DNA of 64,000 nt from Leptotrichia sp. oral taxon 215 str. W9775 (GCF_000469505.1 NZ_KI272836.1:1-64000), one strand, 5' to 3'. Counted from the stretch's first letter, positions 8,654 through 17,834 are shown. Notes: generated by a model not told the origin, from the sequence alone. A program made the numbers and translations.

Positions 8654-8691
8654 ATCAAATCTAATATTCTTTTAGAATAAAAATATTTGAT
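8654..8691 (-). promoter_or_regulatory. Imperfect dyad upstream of the DUF438 gene
   Basis: ATCAAAT and ATTCT on the left pair with AGAAT and ATTTGAT on the right around a short T-rich centre, ending 28 bp before the start codon. It could be an operator for a dimeric regulator or a leader hairpin. The remaining intergenic DNA to 8891 is AT-rich with nothing else convincing. Confidence 0.45.
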
Positions 8692-8891
8692 TTATAAAAT
8701 TTATTTTCTAAATATTATCACATTTTTTCCAATGATAGTGTAACTTATGATACATATTATAAATAAAAAACTATATTTAATTTAATTAGCCAAATCTTAC
8801 AATTTAGATAATTTATAAATATAGTCTTCAATATTATATTCAAAGTTATAAAAGATTTTCTTCAAAAATATTTTATTTATTATTTTTCCAA

Positions 8892-9995
8892 TTACAAGCT
8901 TATATTTGCTTCTGTTTCAACATCAAATATGTGAGCTTTGCTTGTGTCAAATCTGAATACTCTTTGTCCTTTCTTACCTACAGAATCACTTACTCCCTCT
9001 ACATTTATTCTGCATGTCATCTGGTGACCATTTAGTGTGAAGTATATATATTCCTCATTTCCCATTTGTTCTACTACACTTACTTCACCAACTTTTGAAA
9101 TATTGTCTTCTGCTTCTACTACGCTTATGCTTTCAGGTCTTATTCCAAATGTTACTTTCTTTCCGGCATGTCCTTTTACTTTTTCACCTTTTTCTCCAAG
9201 TATTTCTATTTCTGCTCCATTTATATCTACGAATACTTTTCCTTCCTTTTCAACAAGTGTTCCTTCTATCAGGTTCATTGTAGGCGATCCTATAAATCCT
9301 GCCACGAATTTATTTGCCGGATAGTGGTAAAGATTAAGCGGTGTATCAACCTGCATTATTCTTCCTGATTTCATTACTGTAATTCTGTCTCCCATTGTCA
9401 TTGCTTCAACCTGGTCATGTGTTACATATATCATTGTTGTTTTCAGTTCCTGATGCAGCTGTGTTATTCTTACACGCATTGATACCCTAAGTTTAGCATC
9501 AAGGTTTGATAAAGGTTCATCAAAAAGGAATACTTCAGGTTTTCTTACTATTGCCCTTCCAAGAGCAACCCTTTGTCTTTGTCCTCCTGACATTTCTTTA
9601 GGCTTTCTATCCAGAAGTTCTGTAATTTCAAGCTTTTCTGCAGCTTCCCTTACCCTTTTATCTATTTCATCTTTTGGAGTTTTCTTAAGTTTTAATCCAA
9701 ATGCCATATTTTCATAAACTGTCATATGAGGATATAAGGCATAGTTCTGGAACACCATTGCTATTCCTCTATCCTTTGGTGGCACATCATTTACAAGCTT
9801 ATCTCCTATATAAACTTCTCCTCCTGTTATTTCTTCCAGCCCTGCAATCATTCTTAAAGTAGTAGACTTTGCACATCCTGAAGGTCCTACAAATACCATG
9901 AATTCCCCGTCTTTTATATCAAGATCTATCCCGTGTACTGCTTTGAAACCATTTGGATACTGTTTTTCCACTCCTTTTAATACTACTTTTGACAT
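8892..9995 (-). CDS. Carbohydrate ABC transporter ATPase (MsmK/UgpC type)
   Basis: 367 aa, the normal length for the MalK/UgpC/MsmK class: ABC domain (1-235) plus a C-terminal regulatory OB-like region. Seen: Walker A GPSGCAKST (Ala in place of the usual third Gly), Q-loop NYALYPHMTV, signature MSGGQRQRVALGRA, Walker B VFLFDEPLSNLDAK and H-loop VTHDQ. It energises sugar importers from the cytoplasmic side. No permease or binding protein lies nearby, as for shared ATPases such as MsmK or MsmX that serve several transporters. It has its own promoter. Confidence 0.88.
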   Translation of the reverse strand: MSKVVLKGVEKQYPNGFKAVHGIDLDIKDGEFMVFVGPSGCAKSTTLRMIAGLEEITGGEVYIGDKLVNDVPPKDRGIAMVFQNYALYPHMTVYENMAFGLKLKKTPKDEIDKRVREAAEKLEITELLDRKPKEMSGGQRQRVALGRAIVRKPEVFLFDEPLSNLDAKLRVSMRVRITQLHQELKTTMIYVTHDQVEAMTMGDRITVMKSGRIMQVDTPLNLYHYPANKFVAGFIGSPTMNLIEGTLVEKEGKVFVDINGAEIEILGEKGEKVKGHAGKKVTFGIRPESISVVEAEDNISKVGEVSVVEQMGNEEYIYFTLNGHQMTCRINVEGVSDSVGKKGQRVFRFDTSKAHIFDVETEANISL

Positions 9996-10062
9996 CTCTG
10001 TTCCTCCTTGATTATATTATATCTTAAAGTATATTGAATTTTATTTGTTATTATCTATTTTA

Positions 10063-10090
10063 AGTATACTTTGATTTTTGATTTTGTCAA
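10063..10090 (-). promoter_or_regulatory. Promoter of the MsmK/UgpC-type ATPase gene
   Basis: Minus strand: TTGACA (10090-10085), 16-bp spacer, TATACT (10068-10063). The -10 lies inside the palindrome AAGTATACTT, and a related TATACTTTAAG sits about 40 bp downstream. The pair may be operator sites for a sugar-responsive repressor. Confidence 0.55.
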
Positions 10091-10120
10091 TATATTTTTG
10101 AAAAAAAATTTCATATTTTC

Positions 10121-10182
10121 AAAAAAAATAGGGTGTCTAAAATTAAAAATAACTTTATTTTTTAATTTTTAAAACAGCCCTA
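10121..10182 (-). terminator. dnaJ terminator
   Basis: Minus strand: GGGCTGTTTTAAAAATTAAAAA pairs with its complement ending AGACACCC, followed by eight T. Same stem-end sequence class as the other terminators and the 220-bp repeats here. Confidence 0.75.
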
Positions 10183-10215
10183 TTATTTCAATAAATTTCT
10201 TATATATTTCTATTT

Positions 10216-11397
10216 TTAATTATCAAACTTTTTAAAAAATTTTTTAATTTTTTCCATAAAAGAATGTGATTCCTTATAATTTTTCTTTCCTAAAGATTCA
10301 TCAAATTCTTCAAGTATTTTTTTCTGTTTGTCAGTAAGATTTGTAGGAGTTTCCACTTTTATAGTTATTATTTCTGAACCTCTTCTTCCTGAATGATTTA
10401 TTCCTTTTTCCCTTAATCTGAAAACTTTACCGTTTTGTGTACCTTCAGGTATTTTTATTTTTGATTTTCCGTCAATTGTAGGAACTTCCACTTCTCCACC
10501 TAAAACAGCTGTTGTCATTCCTATTGGAACTTCACAGTAAATGTCGTTTCCATTTCTTTTAAATATTTCATGTTCCTTGACAATGAAGAATACACGTAAA
10601 TCTCCATATACTCCATCATTTTTACCGGCATCTCCGCCATCTCTTACAATTAATCCCTGACCTGTTTCAACACCAGCCGGTATTTTTATTTTTCTTGTGA
10701 CTACTTCCTTTTCTACCCCTGTTCCACGACATGTGCTACATGCCTTTTCAGGAATTTTTCCTGTTCCATGACACTGATCACATTCATGCATTACAGTCTG
10801 TATTCCAAAAATTGATCTCTGCTGTGTTCTTATATGTCCGGAACCATTACATTTATCACATGTTTTCATACTGTGACCTGGTTCAGCTCCTGAACCGTGA
10901 CATGTATGACATTTCCCATTTCTTTTATACTTTATTTCCTTTTCTACTCCGAATGCCACTTCTTCAAGTGTAAGTTCTAAATTATATCTTAAATCAGAAC
11001 CTTGATGTACTTTTGGTTCTTGACTACGACGGCTTCTTCCACCACCAAAGAAATCCCCAAATATATCTCCTAAATCAACATCGCCGAAGTCAAAGCCACC
11101 AAAGCCTCCACCTTGTCCAAATCCGCCAAAGCCACCTGCTCCTCCAGGTCCTCCTGCCTCAAATGCGGCGTGACCATACTGATCATATGCAGCTTTTTTC
11201 TGAGGATCAGACAATATTTCATAAGCTTCGTTAATTTCCTTAAATTTATCTTCAGCATCTTTTTTTTCAGCTTCTGATGAATTAGCAAACTTATCAGGAT
11301 GATATTTCATGGCGGCTTTTCTATATGCCTTTTTTATATCTGATTCACTTGCATCTTTTGGCACTCCAAGTACTTCATAATAATCTCTTTTTGCCAT
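10216..11397 (-). CDS. dnaJ: Chaperone protein DnaJ
   Basis: Type I Hsp40 that stimulates DnaK ATPase and delivers clients. Seen: J-domain with HPD in KYHPDKF, a Gly/Phe-rich stretch (about 80-118), four CxxCxGxG zinc repeats (CHTCHGSG, CDKCNGSG, CDQCHGTG, CSTCRGTG), and the C-terminal substrate domain; 393 aa. No clear ribosome site directly precedes the ATG; a purine-rich GGAAGGAAAGGAG lies about 45 nt upstream. It is separated from dnaK by the epimerase and a small antitoxin-like gene, so it is not simply the last gene of the CIRCE operon. Confidence 0.95.
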   Translation of the reverse strand: MAKRDYYEVLGVPKDASESDIKKAYRKAAMKYHPDKFANSSEAEKKDAEDKFKEINEAYEILSDPQKKAAYDQYGHAAFEAGGPGGAGGFGGFGQGGGFGGFDFGDVDLGDIFGDFFGGGRSRRSQEPKVHQGSDLRYNLELTLEEVAFGVEKEIKYKRNGKCHTCHGSGAEPGHSMKTCDKCNGSGHIRTQQRSIFGIQTVMHECDQCHGTGKIPEKACSTCRGTGVEKEVVTRKIKIPAGVETGQGLIVRDGGDAGKNDGVYGDLRVFFIVKEHEIFKRNGNDIYCEVPIGMTTAVLGGEVEVPTIDGKSKIKIPEGTQNGKVFRLREKGINHSGRRGSEIITIKVETPTNLTDKQKKILEEFDESLGKKNYKESHSFMEKIKKFFKKFDN

Positions 11398-11463
11398 TTC
11401 TATTTATAGAACCATTTTTATTTATAGCAGTTCTATTTCTCCTTTCCTTCCTTTTATTCCACG

Positions 11464-12345
11464 TTACAATTTGCCATTAATGATTATTTTTGCAGTAAAA
11501 ACATCATTTTCCTTCAATTTCAAAATCCCCTTCTTTTCTTCCAGTTTTCCTGTACAGTTTGCAAAATCTGAAATTCCAAACCATGGCTCGATACACACAA
11601 ATGGAGCTTTTGATTTACTCCAGAAGGCAATAAACGGAAACTGGCTATAATCCATTGACAGTTCACGTGTACTTTTACTGCATTTTAATGTTACCTTTGC
11701 AGAATTCAGATTTTCAAATATTATAGCATCATTATCAAATATAGTGCCACTTAATTTTATTATTTTCTCATTTTTTAAATAATCTTTTTTCTCTTCCAGT
11801 ATTAATGCATCGCTTCTAAGCTGATAAATCTGTGCATTTTCATTTTTTTCAAATTCCAGATAGTAATCTTCCAGTTTTATTTCATCATTCAGCTCCAATG
11901 CAAATGCAGGATGTGCTCCCAATGAAAAATACATGTCACCTTTAGTTTTATTCAATACTTCGTACTTTATTTCAAGACCGTTATCAGTTATTGTGTATAT
12001 AAGAAAAAAATCAAATTCAAAAGGATATTTTTCCAATGTTTCCTCATTTGAAGAAAATTTAAATTTCAGAAAATTTTCTCCCTTTTCAACTAAATCAAAA
12101 TCATTGTTTCTTGCAAACCCATGTCTTGTAGTTATTTCATAGTCCTTTCCTTCAAAAATATACTTTCCATCTTTTATAACCCCGACAAACGGAAAAAGTA
12201 CAGGTGAACTGGCAGCCCAGAATTCTGGCTGGCTGTCCCACATAAATTCCTTTCCGTCCACTTTGTAGCTTGAAAGTTCTGCTCCCTTTGAAAGTACTCC
12301 TATTTCAACATTTCCATATTTTAAAGTATTTAGTGTATTTTCCAT
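11464..12345 (-). CDS. Aldose 1-epimerase family protein (LacX-like)
   Basis: 293-aa galactose-mutarotase-fold protein, likely acting on the anomeric carbon of sugars or sugar phosphates. Seen: RHGFARN (about 74-80, the conserved HG.xR region), SLGAHPAF with the catalytic-type His near 144, and CIEPWFGISD near the C-terminus. The sequence fits the LacX/YeaD-like branch rather than classical GalM. It lies between the heat-shock genes, about 66 nt upstream of dnaJ, and may be co-transcribed with it. Confidence 0.82.
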   Translation of the reverse strand: MENTLNTLKYGNVEIGVLSKGAELSSYKVDGKEFMWDSQPEFWAASSPVLFPFVGVIKDGKYIFEGKDYEITTRHGFARNNDFDLVEKGENFLKFKFSSNEETLEKYPFEFDFFLIYTITDNGLEIKYEVLNKTKGDMYFSLGAHPAFALELNDEIKLEDYYLEFEKNENAQIYQLRSDALILEEKKDYLKNEKIIKLSGTIFDNDAIIFENLNSAKVTLKCSKSTRELSMDYSQFPFIAFWSKSKAPFVCIEPWFGISDFANCTGKLEEKKGILKLKENDVFTAKIIINGKL

Positions 12346-12377
12346 TATAACACGTCCTTTATATAAAAAGTTTTGTA

Positions 12378-12521
12378 CTATTTTTTTTCTTCATCATTAT
12401 ACCATATTTCTTTTCCAACTTCATTATCCCAGTTCAAGTTAATCTTTTCATATTTATCAGTGTAGTTTAAAAAGAGTTTTTCAATATTGCTTACCCTGTT
12501 TTTTTCTATATGTTTTGTCAT
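12378..12521 (-). CDS. 47-aa peptide resembling the C-terminal half of a MazE-type antitoxin
   Basis: A short reading frame with a good ribosome site (AAAGGTGATTATT before the ATG). The sequence includes NIEKLFLNYTDKYEKINLNW and ends in DNEVGKEIWYNDEEKK. The run of acidic/hydrophobic residues ending in VGKEIW is typical of the toxin-binding tail of MazE/PemI antitoxins (known family pattern). The N-terminal AbrB-like DNA-binding half is absent and no mazF follows: the next gene is the epimerase, 32 nt on. It is either an orphan or truncated antitoxin or a coincidental small protein. Confidence 0.5.
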   Translation of the reverse strand: MTKHIEKNRVSNIEKLFLNYTDKYEKINLNWDNEVGKEIWYNDEEKK

Positions 12522-12846
12522 AATAATCACCTTTTTTATTCGGTGTGTTCAATAATCTAATTTCTTATTTTCACAAGAAATTAAGCTCTCCTTGTTTCAA
12601 AGCATTTATTATCATAAATTACAATATTAATTGTGAAATTTAATTCTCTTTTACTAAATATTTTTCAAAATAAGTTTCTCCTTTTTTATTTTTATTATAT
12701 ATCTAAAAAAGAAGATTCTGAAATTTTTTTCATGCAATAAAATACTTGATTTTATTAACTTTTTTATCATTTCTACTTTTCTACAAAAGAAGGAGAAATG
12801 ACTCCTCCTCCTTTGTATTTTAATTCCTTAAAACTTTTTCCAATTA
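12522..12846. other. Intergenic region between dnaK and the small antitoxin-like gene
   Basis: AT-rich. It holds a small inverted repeat (AATTTCTT-N8-AAGAAATT, 12559-12582) about 40 bp upstream of the antitoxin-like gene, a possible operator, and the hairpin listed separately just behind dnaK. I saw no other gene or RNA. Confidence 0.5.
12783..12816 (-). terminator. Hairpin behind dnaK
   Basis: ACAAAGGAGGAGGAG pairs imperfectly with TCTCCTTCTTTTGT about 30 nt after the dnaK stop. No clear T-run follows on the minus strand, so it may stabilise the mRNA end or terminate weakly. Confidence 0.4.
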
Positions 12847-14679
12847 TTAATCTACAACTTCTGCATCTTCAACATCATCAGCACCAGAGTTGTTACTTTC
12901 TCCAGCAGTTTCTCCACCTTGTGCCTGTTGAGCCTGTGCCTGAGCTTGTGCATCCTGATACAATCTTGTTGCAAATCCTTGAGATACTTTAGATAATTCT
13001 TCAATACCTTTTCTAATTTCTTCTAAATTATCTCCATCTTTTACTTTTTTCAGTTCTTCAATTGCCTTTTCAATATCAGCTTTTTCAGTTCCCTGAAGTT
13101 TATCTTCATTTTCCTTTATAGTTTTTTCAGTAGCTATTATTAACTGGTCAGCCTGATTTCTAGCTTCAACAAGTTCTTTAAACTTAGCATCTTCAGCTTC
13201 ATGAGCTTCTGCATCTTTTTTCATTTTTTCTATCTCATCTTTAGATAAGTTAGATGAACCTGAAATTGTTACTGTATTTTCTTTTCCTGTTCCTAAATCT
13301 TTTGCAGAAACGTGTACAATTCCGTTTGCATCAATATCAAATGTTACTTCTATCTGAGGTATTCCTCTTGGTGCAGCAGGAATTCCTTCAAGATTAAATT
13401 CTCCAAGTCTATGGTTGTCAGCAGCTTTTGCTCTTTCCCCCTGTAATACTACTATTGATACTGCAGGCTGGTTATCAGCCGCTGTTGAGAATACTTGTGA
13501 TTTTTTAACAGGTACTGTTGTATTTCTTTCTATTATTTTAGTAAATACTCCACCTAAAGTTTCAATTCCTAATGATAATGGAGTTACATCCAATAACAGT
13601 ACATCTTTTACATCTCCCATCAATACTCCACCTTGAATTGCAGCTCCAGCAGCAACAACTTCATCAGGGTTTATTGATTTGTTAGGTTCTTTTCCTAAGT
13701 AAGATTTTACCCATTCCTGAACTGCAGGTATTCTTGTAGATCCTCCTACTAATAATACTTCATCTATTTCACTAGGACTTAAGTTTGCATCTTCTAACGC
13801 TTGTTTAACCGGTCCTTTAGTTGCTTCTACTAAATCTTTTGTTAATTCATCAAATGCAGCTCTTGTAAGTTTTTTCTCCAAGTGTTTAGGTCCTGTAGCA
13901 TCCATTGTGATGAATGGTAATGAAATTTGTGTTTCCAATGTTGTTGATAATTTTTTCTTAGCATCTTCTGCAGCGTCTTTCAATCTCTGGATTGCCATTT
14001 TATCATTTCTTAAATCTATTCCTGTTTCTTTTTTGAATTCATCAGCCAACCAGTCAATAATTTTCTGGTCAAAGTTGTCTCCTCCTAAGTGGTTATTTCC
14101 TGAAGTTGATATAACTTCTACTACTCCTTCACCGATTTCAAGTACAGATACGTCAAATGTTCCTCCACCTAAGTCAAATACTAATACTTTTTCTTCTTTT
14201 TTCTTATCTAATCCATAAGACAATGCAGCCGCTGTTGGTTCATTTATAATTCTTTTTACTGTAAGTCCTGCAATTTCTCCTGCATCTTTTGTAGCCTGTC
14301 TTTGTGCATCAGTAAAGTAAGCCGGTACTGTAATAACTGCTTCTGTTACAGCTTCCCCAAGATAAGCTTCAGCATCCTTTTTTAATTTTTTCAGTATCAT
14401 TGCTGAAATTTCCTGTGGTGTGTAATCTTTTCCATGGATATTTACTTTATAATCTGATCCCATTTGTGTTTTTATTGAAATTACTGTTGAATCAGGATTT
14501 GTAATTGCCTGTCTTTTAGCAATTTCCCCAACTATTATTTCTCCGTTATCCTTTATGTTTACAACTGACGGTGTAGTTCTTCCTCCATCAGAGTTTGGTA
14601 TTATTGAAAAGTTTCCACCTTCCATTACTGCCACGCAGCTGTTTGTTGTTCCTAAATCTATTCCTATTATTTTACTCAT
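12847..14679 (-). CDS. dnaK: Chaperone protein DnaK (Hsp70)
   Basis: ATP-dependent chaperone, third gene of hrcA-grpE-dnaK. Seen: GIDLGTTNSCVAVMEGG at the N-terminus, phosphate-binding VFDLGGGTFDVSVL, VLLVGGSTRIPAVQ, the linker LLLDVTPLSLGIET, the substrate-binding domain, and a Gln/Ala/Gly-rich end with the typical acidic tail DDVEDAEVVD. ATG 14679 (610 aa) is chosen because AGGAG lies 8 nt upstream; a GTG at 14688 overlaps that site. Confidence 0.96.
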   Translation of the reverse strand: MSKIIGIDLGTTNSCVAVMEGGNFSIIPNSDGGRTTPSVVNIKDNGEIIVGEIAKRQAITNPDSTVISIKTQMGSDYKVNIHGKDYTPQEISAMILKKLKKDAEAYLGEAVTEAVITVPAYFTDAQRQATKDAGEIAGLTVKRIINEPTAAALSYGLDKKKEEKVLVFDLGGGTFDVSVLEIGEGVVEVISTSGNNHLGGDNFDQKIIDWLADEFKKETGIDLRNDKMAIQRLKDAAEDAKKKLSTTLETQISLPFITMDATGPKHLEKKLTRAAFDELTKDLVEATKGPVKQALEDANLSPSEIDEVLLVGGSTRIPAVQEWVKSYLGKEPNKSINPDEVVAAGAAIQGGVLMGDVKDVLLLDVTPLSLGIETLGGVFTKIIERNTTVPVKKSQVFSTAADNQPAVSIVVLQGERAKAADNHRLGEFNLEGIPAAPRGIPQIEVTFDIDANGIVHVSAKDLGTGKENTVTISGSSNLSKDEIEKMKKDAEAHEAEDAKFKELVEARNQADQLIIATEKTIKENEDKLQGTEKADIEKAIEELKKVKDGDNLEEIRKGIEELSKVSQGFATRLYQDAQAQAQAQQAQGGETAGESNNSGADDVEDAEVVD

Positions 14680-14737
14680 ATTTATCACTCCTGTTTTATT
14701 TTTGAATTTTTTATTTATATTTTTATAAAGTTAAAAA

Positions 14738-15307
14738 CTATTTTTTATTTACTGTTACCATTGCCGGTCTTATAATTTTCCCTTTTAATTTATATCCTTT
14801 TTGAAACACCTGTACAATGTCGTTATCCTTAAGCTCTTCCTTGCTTTCAGTCATCATTGCCTGATGTTCGTAAGGGTTAAATTCTACTCCTTCTTCTGCT
14901 TCAATTTCTTCAACGCCTTCTTCAGATAACATGTATTTTAAGTTTCTCAAAATCATGTTTACCCCTTCAACCAAAGCATCAAAGTTTTTAGTTTCAAGGG
15001 ATGCCTTTTCGGCTCTTTCCAAGTTGTCAATATTATCCAATACTTTTAAGATAATCCCTTCTGAAGCATATTTTTTCATTTCTGAAACTTCCGCTTCCTT
15101 CCTTTTAGTGAAGTTTTGAAATTCTGCAAGTTTTCTTGTATAGGAATTTTTCCATTCCTGAAGTTCAAGTTCAAGCTTTGCAATCTTTTCTTCACATGTT
15201 TCTTCTTTATTGTCAGAAGCCTCATTTACCTCTTCTTTTGTTTTGTTTTCTGTTTCAGCATTTTCATTTTCAAGTTCTGTCTTTTCATCAAACTCTTTTT
15301 CTGCCAT
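14738..15307 (-). CDS. grpE: Nucleotide exchange factor GrpE
   Basis: Exchanges ADP for ATP on DnaK. 189 aa: an acidic Glu/Lys/Asn-rich N-terminus (1-45), a long coiled coil (about 45-120, LELELQEWKNSYTRKLAEFQNF), and the C-terminal beta domain with VFQKGYKLKGKIIRPAMV. It lies between hrcA (24 nt away) and dnaK (58 nt away) and is expressed from the CIRCE promoter. Confidence 0.95.
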   Translation of the reverse strand: MAEKEFDEKTELENENAETENKTKEEVNEASDNKEETCEEKIAKLELELQEWKNSYTRKLAEFQNFTKRKEAEVSEMKKYASEGIILKVLDNIDNLERAEKASLETKNFDALVEGVNMILRNLKYMLSEEGVEEIEAEEGVEFNPYEHQAMMTESKEELKDNDIVQVFQKGYKLKGKIIRPAMVTVNKK

Positions 15308-15331
15308 TTTTTACCCCTCATCTCCTTCTAT

Positions 15332-16339
15332 TTATTTATTTTTTTGCAATAATTGCTTAACTTCCTCTGAAACATATTCTACAAGTCCTACCGTTTCTGA
15401 ATACTTCATTCTTTTCGGTCCGATTACTCCCATAATTCCTTTGGCATCTCCCATTGTATAAACGGAAAATACAAATGAAAAATCTTCCAGTCCGGCAATA
15501 TCCAGATCTTCACCAAAAATGACATTTACTTCTCCGTCTTTAAACTGGTCAGTCTGAATAAACTGTAAAAATATCTGTTTCATATCTTCAGGATTGTTAA
15601 AAAATCTTACTCTGTCTATTATTTTCATAACATCTGAAGTGTTACTCTCAATTAAATTTGAACCACCTTCAAAAAACAATTTCCCCTCATTTAACATTTT
15701 ATTCTTTTGGAAATCTTCCGGTACAAATAAATCAGTATTTGTAAGAAACTTTTCTAAATCAGATAAAGTAAAGTTTGGACTTCTGTTTATTTCATCATTT
15801 AAAATCATATTTATATTTTGAACTTCCTCTTCATCTACAGGATTTTCAAGAAATATATTAAGATTTTTAGTCAGAAATGAATCCATAATTATGACAGCCA
15901 TAATATTTGTGTCATTTATATGCACAAGCTGAACTTTTCTTATTCCTTCCTGTCTTATGGCAGGCTCCAGAACTACTCCTGCATATTTACTTATCTTTGA
16001 TAGTAATCTTGACGTTTCTTCAAATATCATATCTATTTGGTTCATTTTTTTATTATATGCTTCAACTACTTTAGCTTTCGCCTCTTTAGATATATCCCTT
16101 ATCTTAATAAGTTCCTCCACATATAATTTATATCCTTCACTTGTCGGAATTCTTCCGGAAGATGTGTGAGTTTTAGCAATCAGTCCTTTATCTTCAAGAT
16201 CCGCCATTGTATTTCTTATTGTAGCTGAAGAAACTCCAATACTATATTTCTTTTCCAGAGTTCTTGAGCCTACACTTTCACCGAATTCGAGATAATGCTT
16301 TATGATTGCCTTTAATATTAATTTCTCTCTCTCATTCAT
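15332..16339 (-). CDS. hrcA: Heat-inducible transcription repressor HrcA
   Basis: Represses its own operon by binding CIRCE. 335 aa: N-terminal winged helix (EKLILKAIIKHYLEFGESVGSR, SSATIRNTMADLEDKG), middle GAF-like and inserted domains, and C-terminal VIGPKRMKYSETVGLVEYV. First gene of the operon; its start lies 18 bp downstream of a perfect CIRCE, which closes the feedback loop. The ribosome site is AAGGTG. Confidence 0.95.
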   Translation of the reverse strand: MNEREKLILKAIIKHYLEFGESVGSRTLEKKYSIGVSSATIRNTMADLEDKGLIAKTHTSSGRIPTSEGYKLYVEELIKIRDISKEAKAKVVEAYNKKMNQIDMIFEETSRLLSKISKYAGVVLEPAIRQEGIRKVQLVHINDTNIMAVIIMDSFLTKNLNIFLENPVDEEEVQNINMILNDEINRSPNFTLSDLEKFLTNTDLFVPEDFQKNKMLNEGKLFFEGGSNLIESNTSDVMKIIDRVRFFNNPEDMKQIFLQFIQTDQFKDGEVNVIFGEDLDIAGLEDFSFVFSVYTMGDAKGIMGVIGPKRMKYSETVGLVEYVSEEVKQLLQKNK

Positions 16340-16357
16340 ATTCGCACCTTCCTTTTG

Positions 16358-16384
16358 TTAGCACTCATTTCAAAGGAGTGCTAA
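16358..16384 (-). promoter_or_regulatory. CIRCE operator
   Basis: TTAGCACTC-N9-GAGTGCTAA, both 9-base arms perfect: the canonical HrcA binding site. It starts about 10 bp downstream of the -10 box and so covers the transcription start of hrcA-grpE-dnaK. Confidence 0.97.
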
Positions 16385-16394
16385 TTACAGATAT

Positions 16395-16423
16395 ATAATA
16401 TTATATTTTTGCATTAATGTCAA
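16395..16423 (-). promoter_or_regulatory. Promoter of hrcA-grpE-dnaK
   Basis: Minus strand: TTGACA (16423-16418), exactly 17 bp, TATTAT (16400-16395), immediately followed by CIRCE. A vegetative-sigma promoter controlled by a repressor. Confidence 0.85.
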
Positions 16424-16844
16424 GTACTTTTTTAAAATTTTTTTTATTTTTTTTACACATTGAAAATACTGGATTTAAGAGTATAGTTTATTGCTCTTTT
16501 TAAAATATTTTATTTTTTATTTTTATATTTTGTAAAATAATTTTCATGTGTGTGGTATAATCATTGTAAATAAATAAATAATTTAAACCCAGTCAGATAA
16601 TGAATGTAAAGATAAATTTCCTAAGCGGAATATTTAGAAATAAGAATATAAATATTCTGAAAGGAAGTAAAAAAATTTCAGAAGTAAACCTGTACTTTCA
16701 TTAAAAAATCTCTTTAAAAGAAAAAAATCTGATAATTCTGAAGAATAACTCTATTGAAAAAATTGCTCATTAGTAGTAGAATAACTAAATATAAGTACTT
16801 TTATATAATAATGAAAATATACAACTGTAAAGGGGTGCTGATAA
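16424..16844 (+). promoter_or_regulatory. Extended -10 promoter and long leader of the peptidase operon
   Basis: TGGTATAAT (16553-16561) is an extended -10 with no good -35. It would give a leader of about 275 nt before the first peptidase gene. The leader holds a 34-codon frame (16600-16704, Lys/Ile-rich, no clear ribosome site) and small hairpins (for example AGAATATAAATATTCT). I recognise no riboswitch. The rest is featureless AT-rich sequence. Confidence 0.5.
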
Positions 16845-17786
16845 ATGATATTTCCCGAACCATTGAAAAAAGGAGATAATGTATTCTTATTTTGTCCTTC
16901 TTCACCTATAATTCCTGAAGAAGATATAGAAAAATGTAAAAAAGTTATAATAGATTTGGGATTCAATCCTGTTATTGGAAAGAGTTTATACGAAAACTAC
17001 GGAGGATATATGGCCGGAAAGGCTGAAATCCGTATTGAAGATTTGCATGAAGCTTTTTCACGGAAGGATATTAAAGGAATATTCTGTGTAAAGGGCGGTT
17101 ATTCAGCTTCACAGCTTTTAGATAAAATCGACTATGAGCTGATAAAAACTAATCCTAAAGTTTTTGTAGGATACAGTGATGTTACAAACCTTCACATTGT
17201 CTTCAACCAGAAATGTAACCTTGGAACTTACCATGGACCAATGGTAAAATCAAATATGATAAATGATTTCAATGACTATACAAAGACTTCTTTCTTTGAA
17301 GCTATGGAAAAGAATGAGACAAAGTATGAAGAACCTGAAAATATGCCACTTTCTATTCTTACAGAAGGAAGTTCACCTTCAGAGAACATAAGCGGTGTCC
17401 TTACAGGAGGAAATATGGCAATTATAGTCACTACTCTGGGAACTCAATACGAAATAGATACTAAAGATAAAATACTGTTTCTGGAAGATGTTGATGAAGA
17501 AATAGGATCTCTGAACAGAATGCTTACTCATTTGAAATATGCAGGAAAATTCAGTGACTGTAAGGCTGTTGTTTTTGGAAATTTTGTGGCATGTAAAAAT
17601 ACATATACTAAAGAAAATCAGCATTATGAACTATTGGAGCTTTTAAAGGATTTCTTTGCTGACTATGATAAACCTGTTATTTACGGAATGGAATCAGGTC
17701 ACAAAAAGCCATATATGTTTACATTGCCTTTAGGTGCAAAGTGCAGCATAAACCTTCAGAACAAAGAAATACTTTTTGAAAAGTAG
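16845..17786 (+). CDS. LD-carboxypeptidase (peptidase S66, LdcA/MccF family)
   Basis: 313-aa cytoplasmic serine peptidase that removes the terminal D-Ala from murein tetrapeptides or cleaves related peptide amides. Seen: FCPSSPI near the N-terminus, the nucleophile Ser in GYSDVTNL (about 108-115), GGNMAII, FLEDVDE (catalytic Glu region) and a C-terminal GMESGHKKP with the catalytic His. No signal peptide. First gene of a rightward three-gene operon with an M19 dipeptidase and a glutamine-amidotransferase-type hydrolase. Confidence 0.87.
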   Translation: MIFPEPLKKGDNVFLFCPSSPIIPEEDIEKCKKVIIDLGFNPVIGKSLYENYGGYMAGKAEIRIEDLHEAFSRKDIKGIFCVKGGYSASQLLDKIDYELIKTNPKVFVGYSDVTNLHIVFNQKCNLGTYHGPMVKSNMINDFNDYTKTSFFEAMEKNETKYEEPENMPLSILTEGSSPSENISGVLTGGNMAIIVTTLGTQYEIDTKDKILFLEDVDEEIGSLNRMLTHLKYAGKFSDCKAVVFGNFVACKNTYTKENQHYELLELLKDFFADYDKPVIYGMESGHKKPYMFTLPLGAKCSINLQNKEILFEK

Positions 17787-17834
17787 AATTTATTTTAGAT
17801 AAAATAATATTTACAGATACGGGAGGAAAAAATA

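Noticed and set aside
16600..16704. 34-codon frame in the leader of the peptidase operon as a gene
   Set aside because: No ribosome site and no recognisable sequence; kept only as a note in the leader entry.
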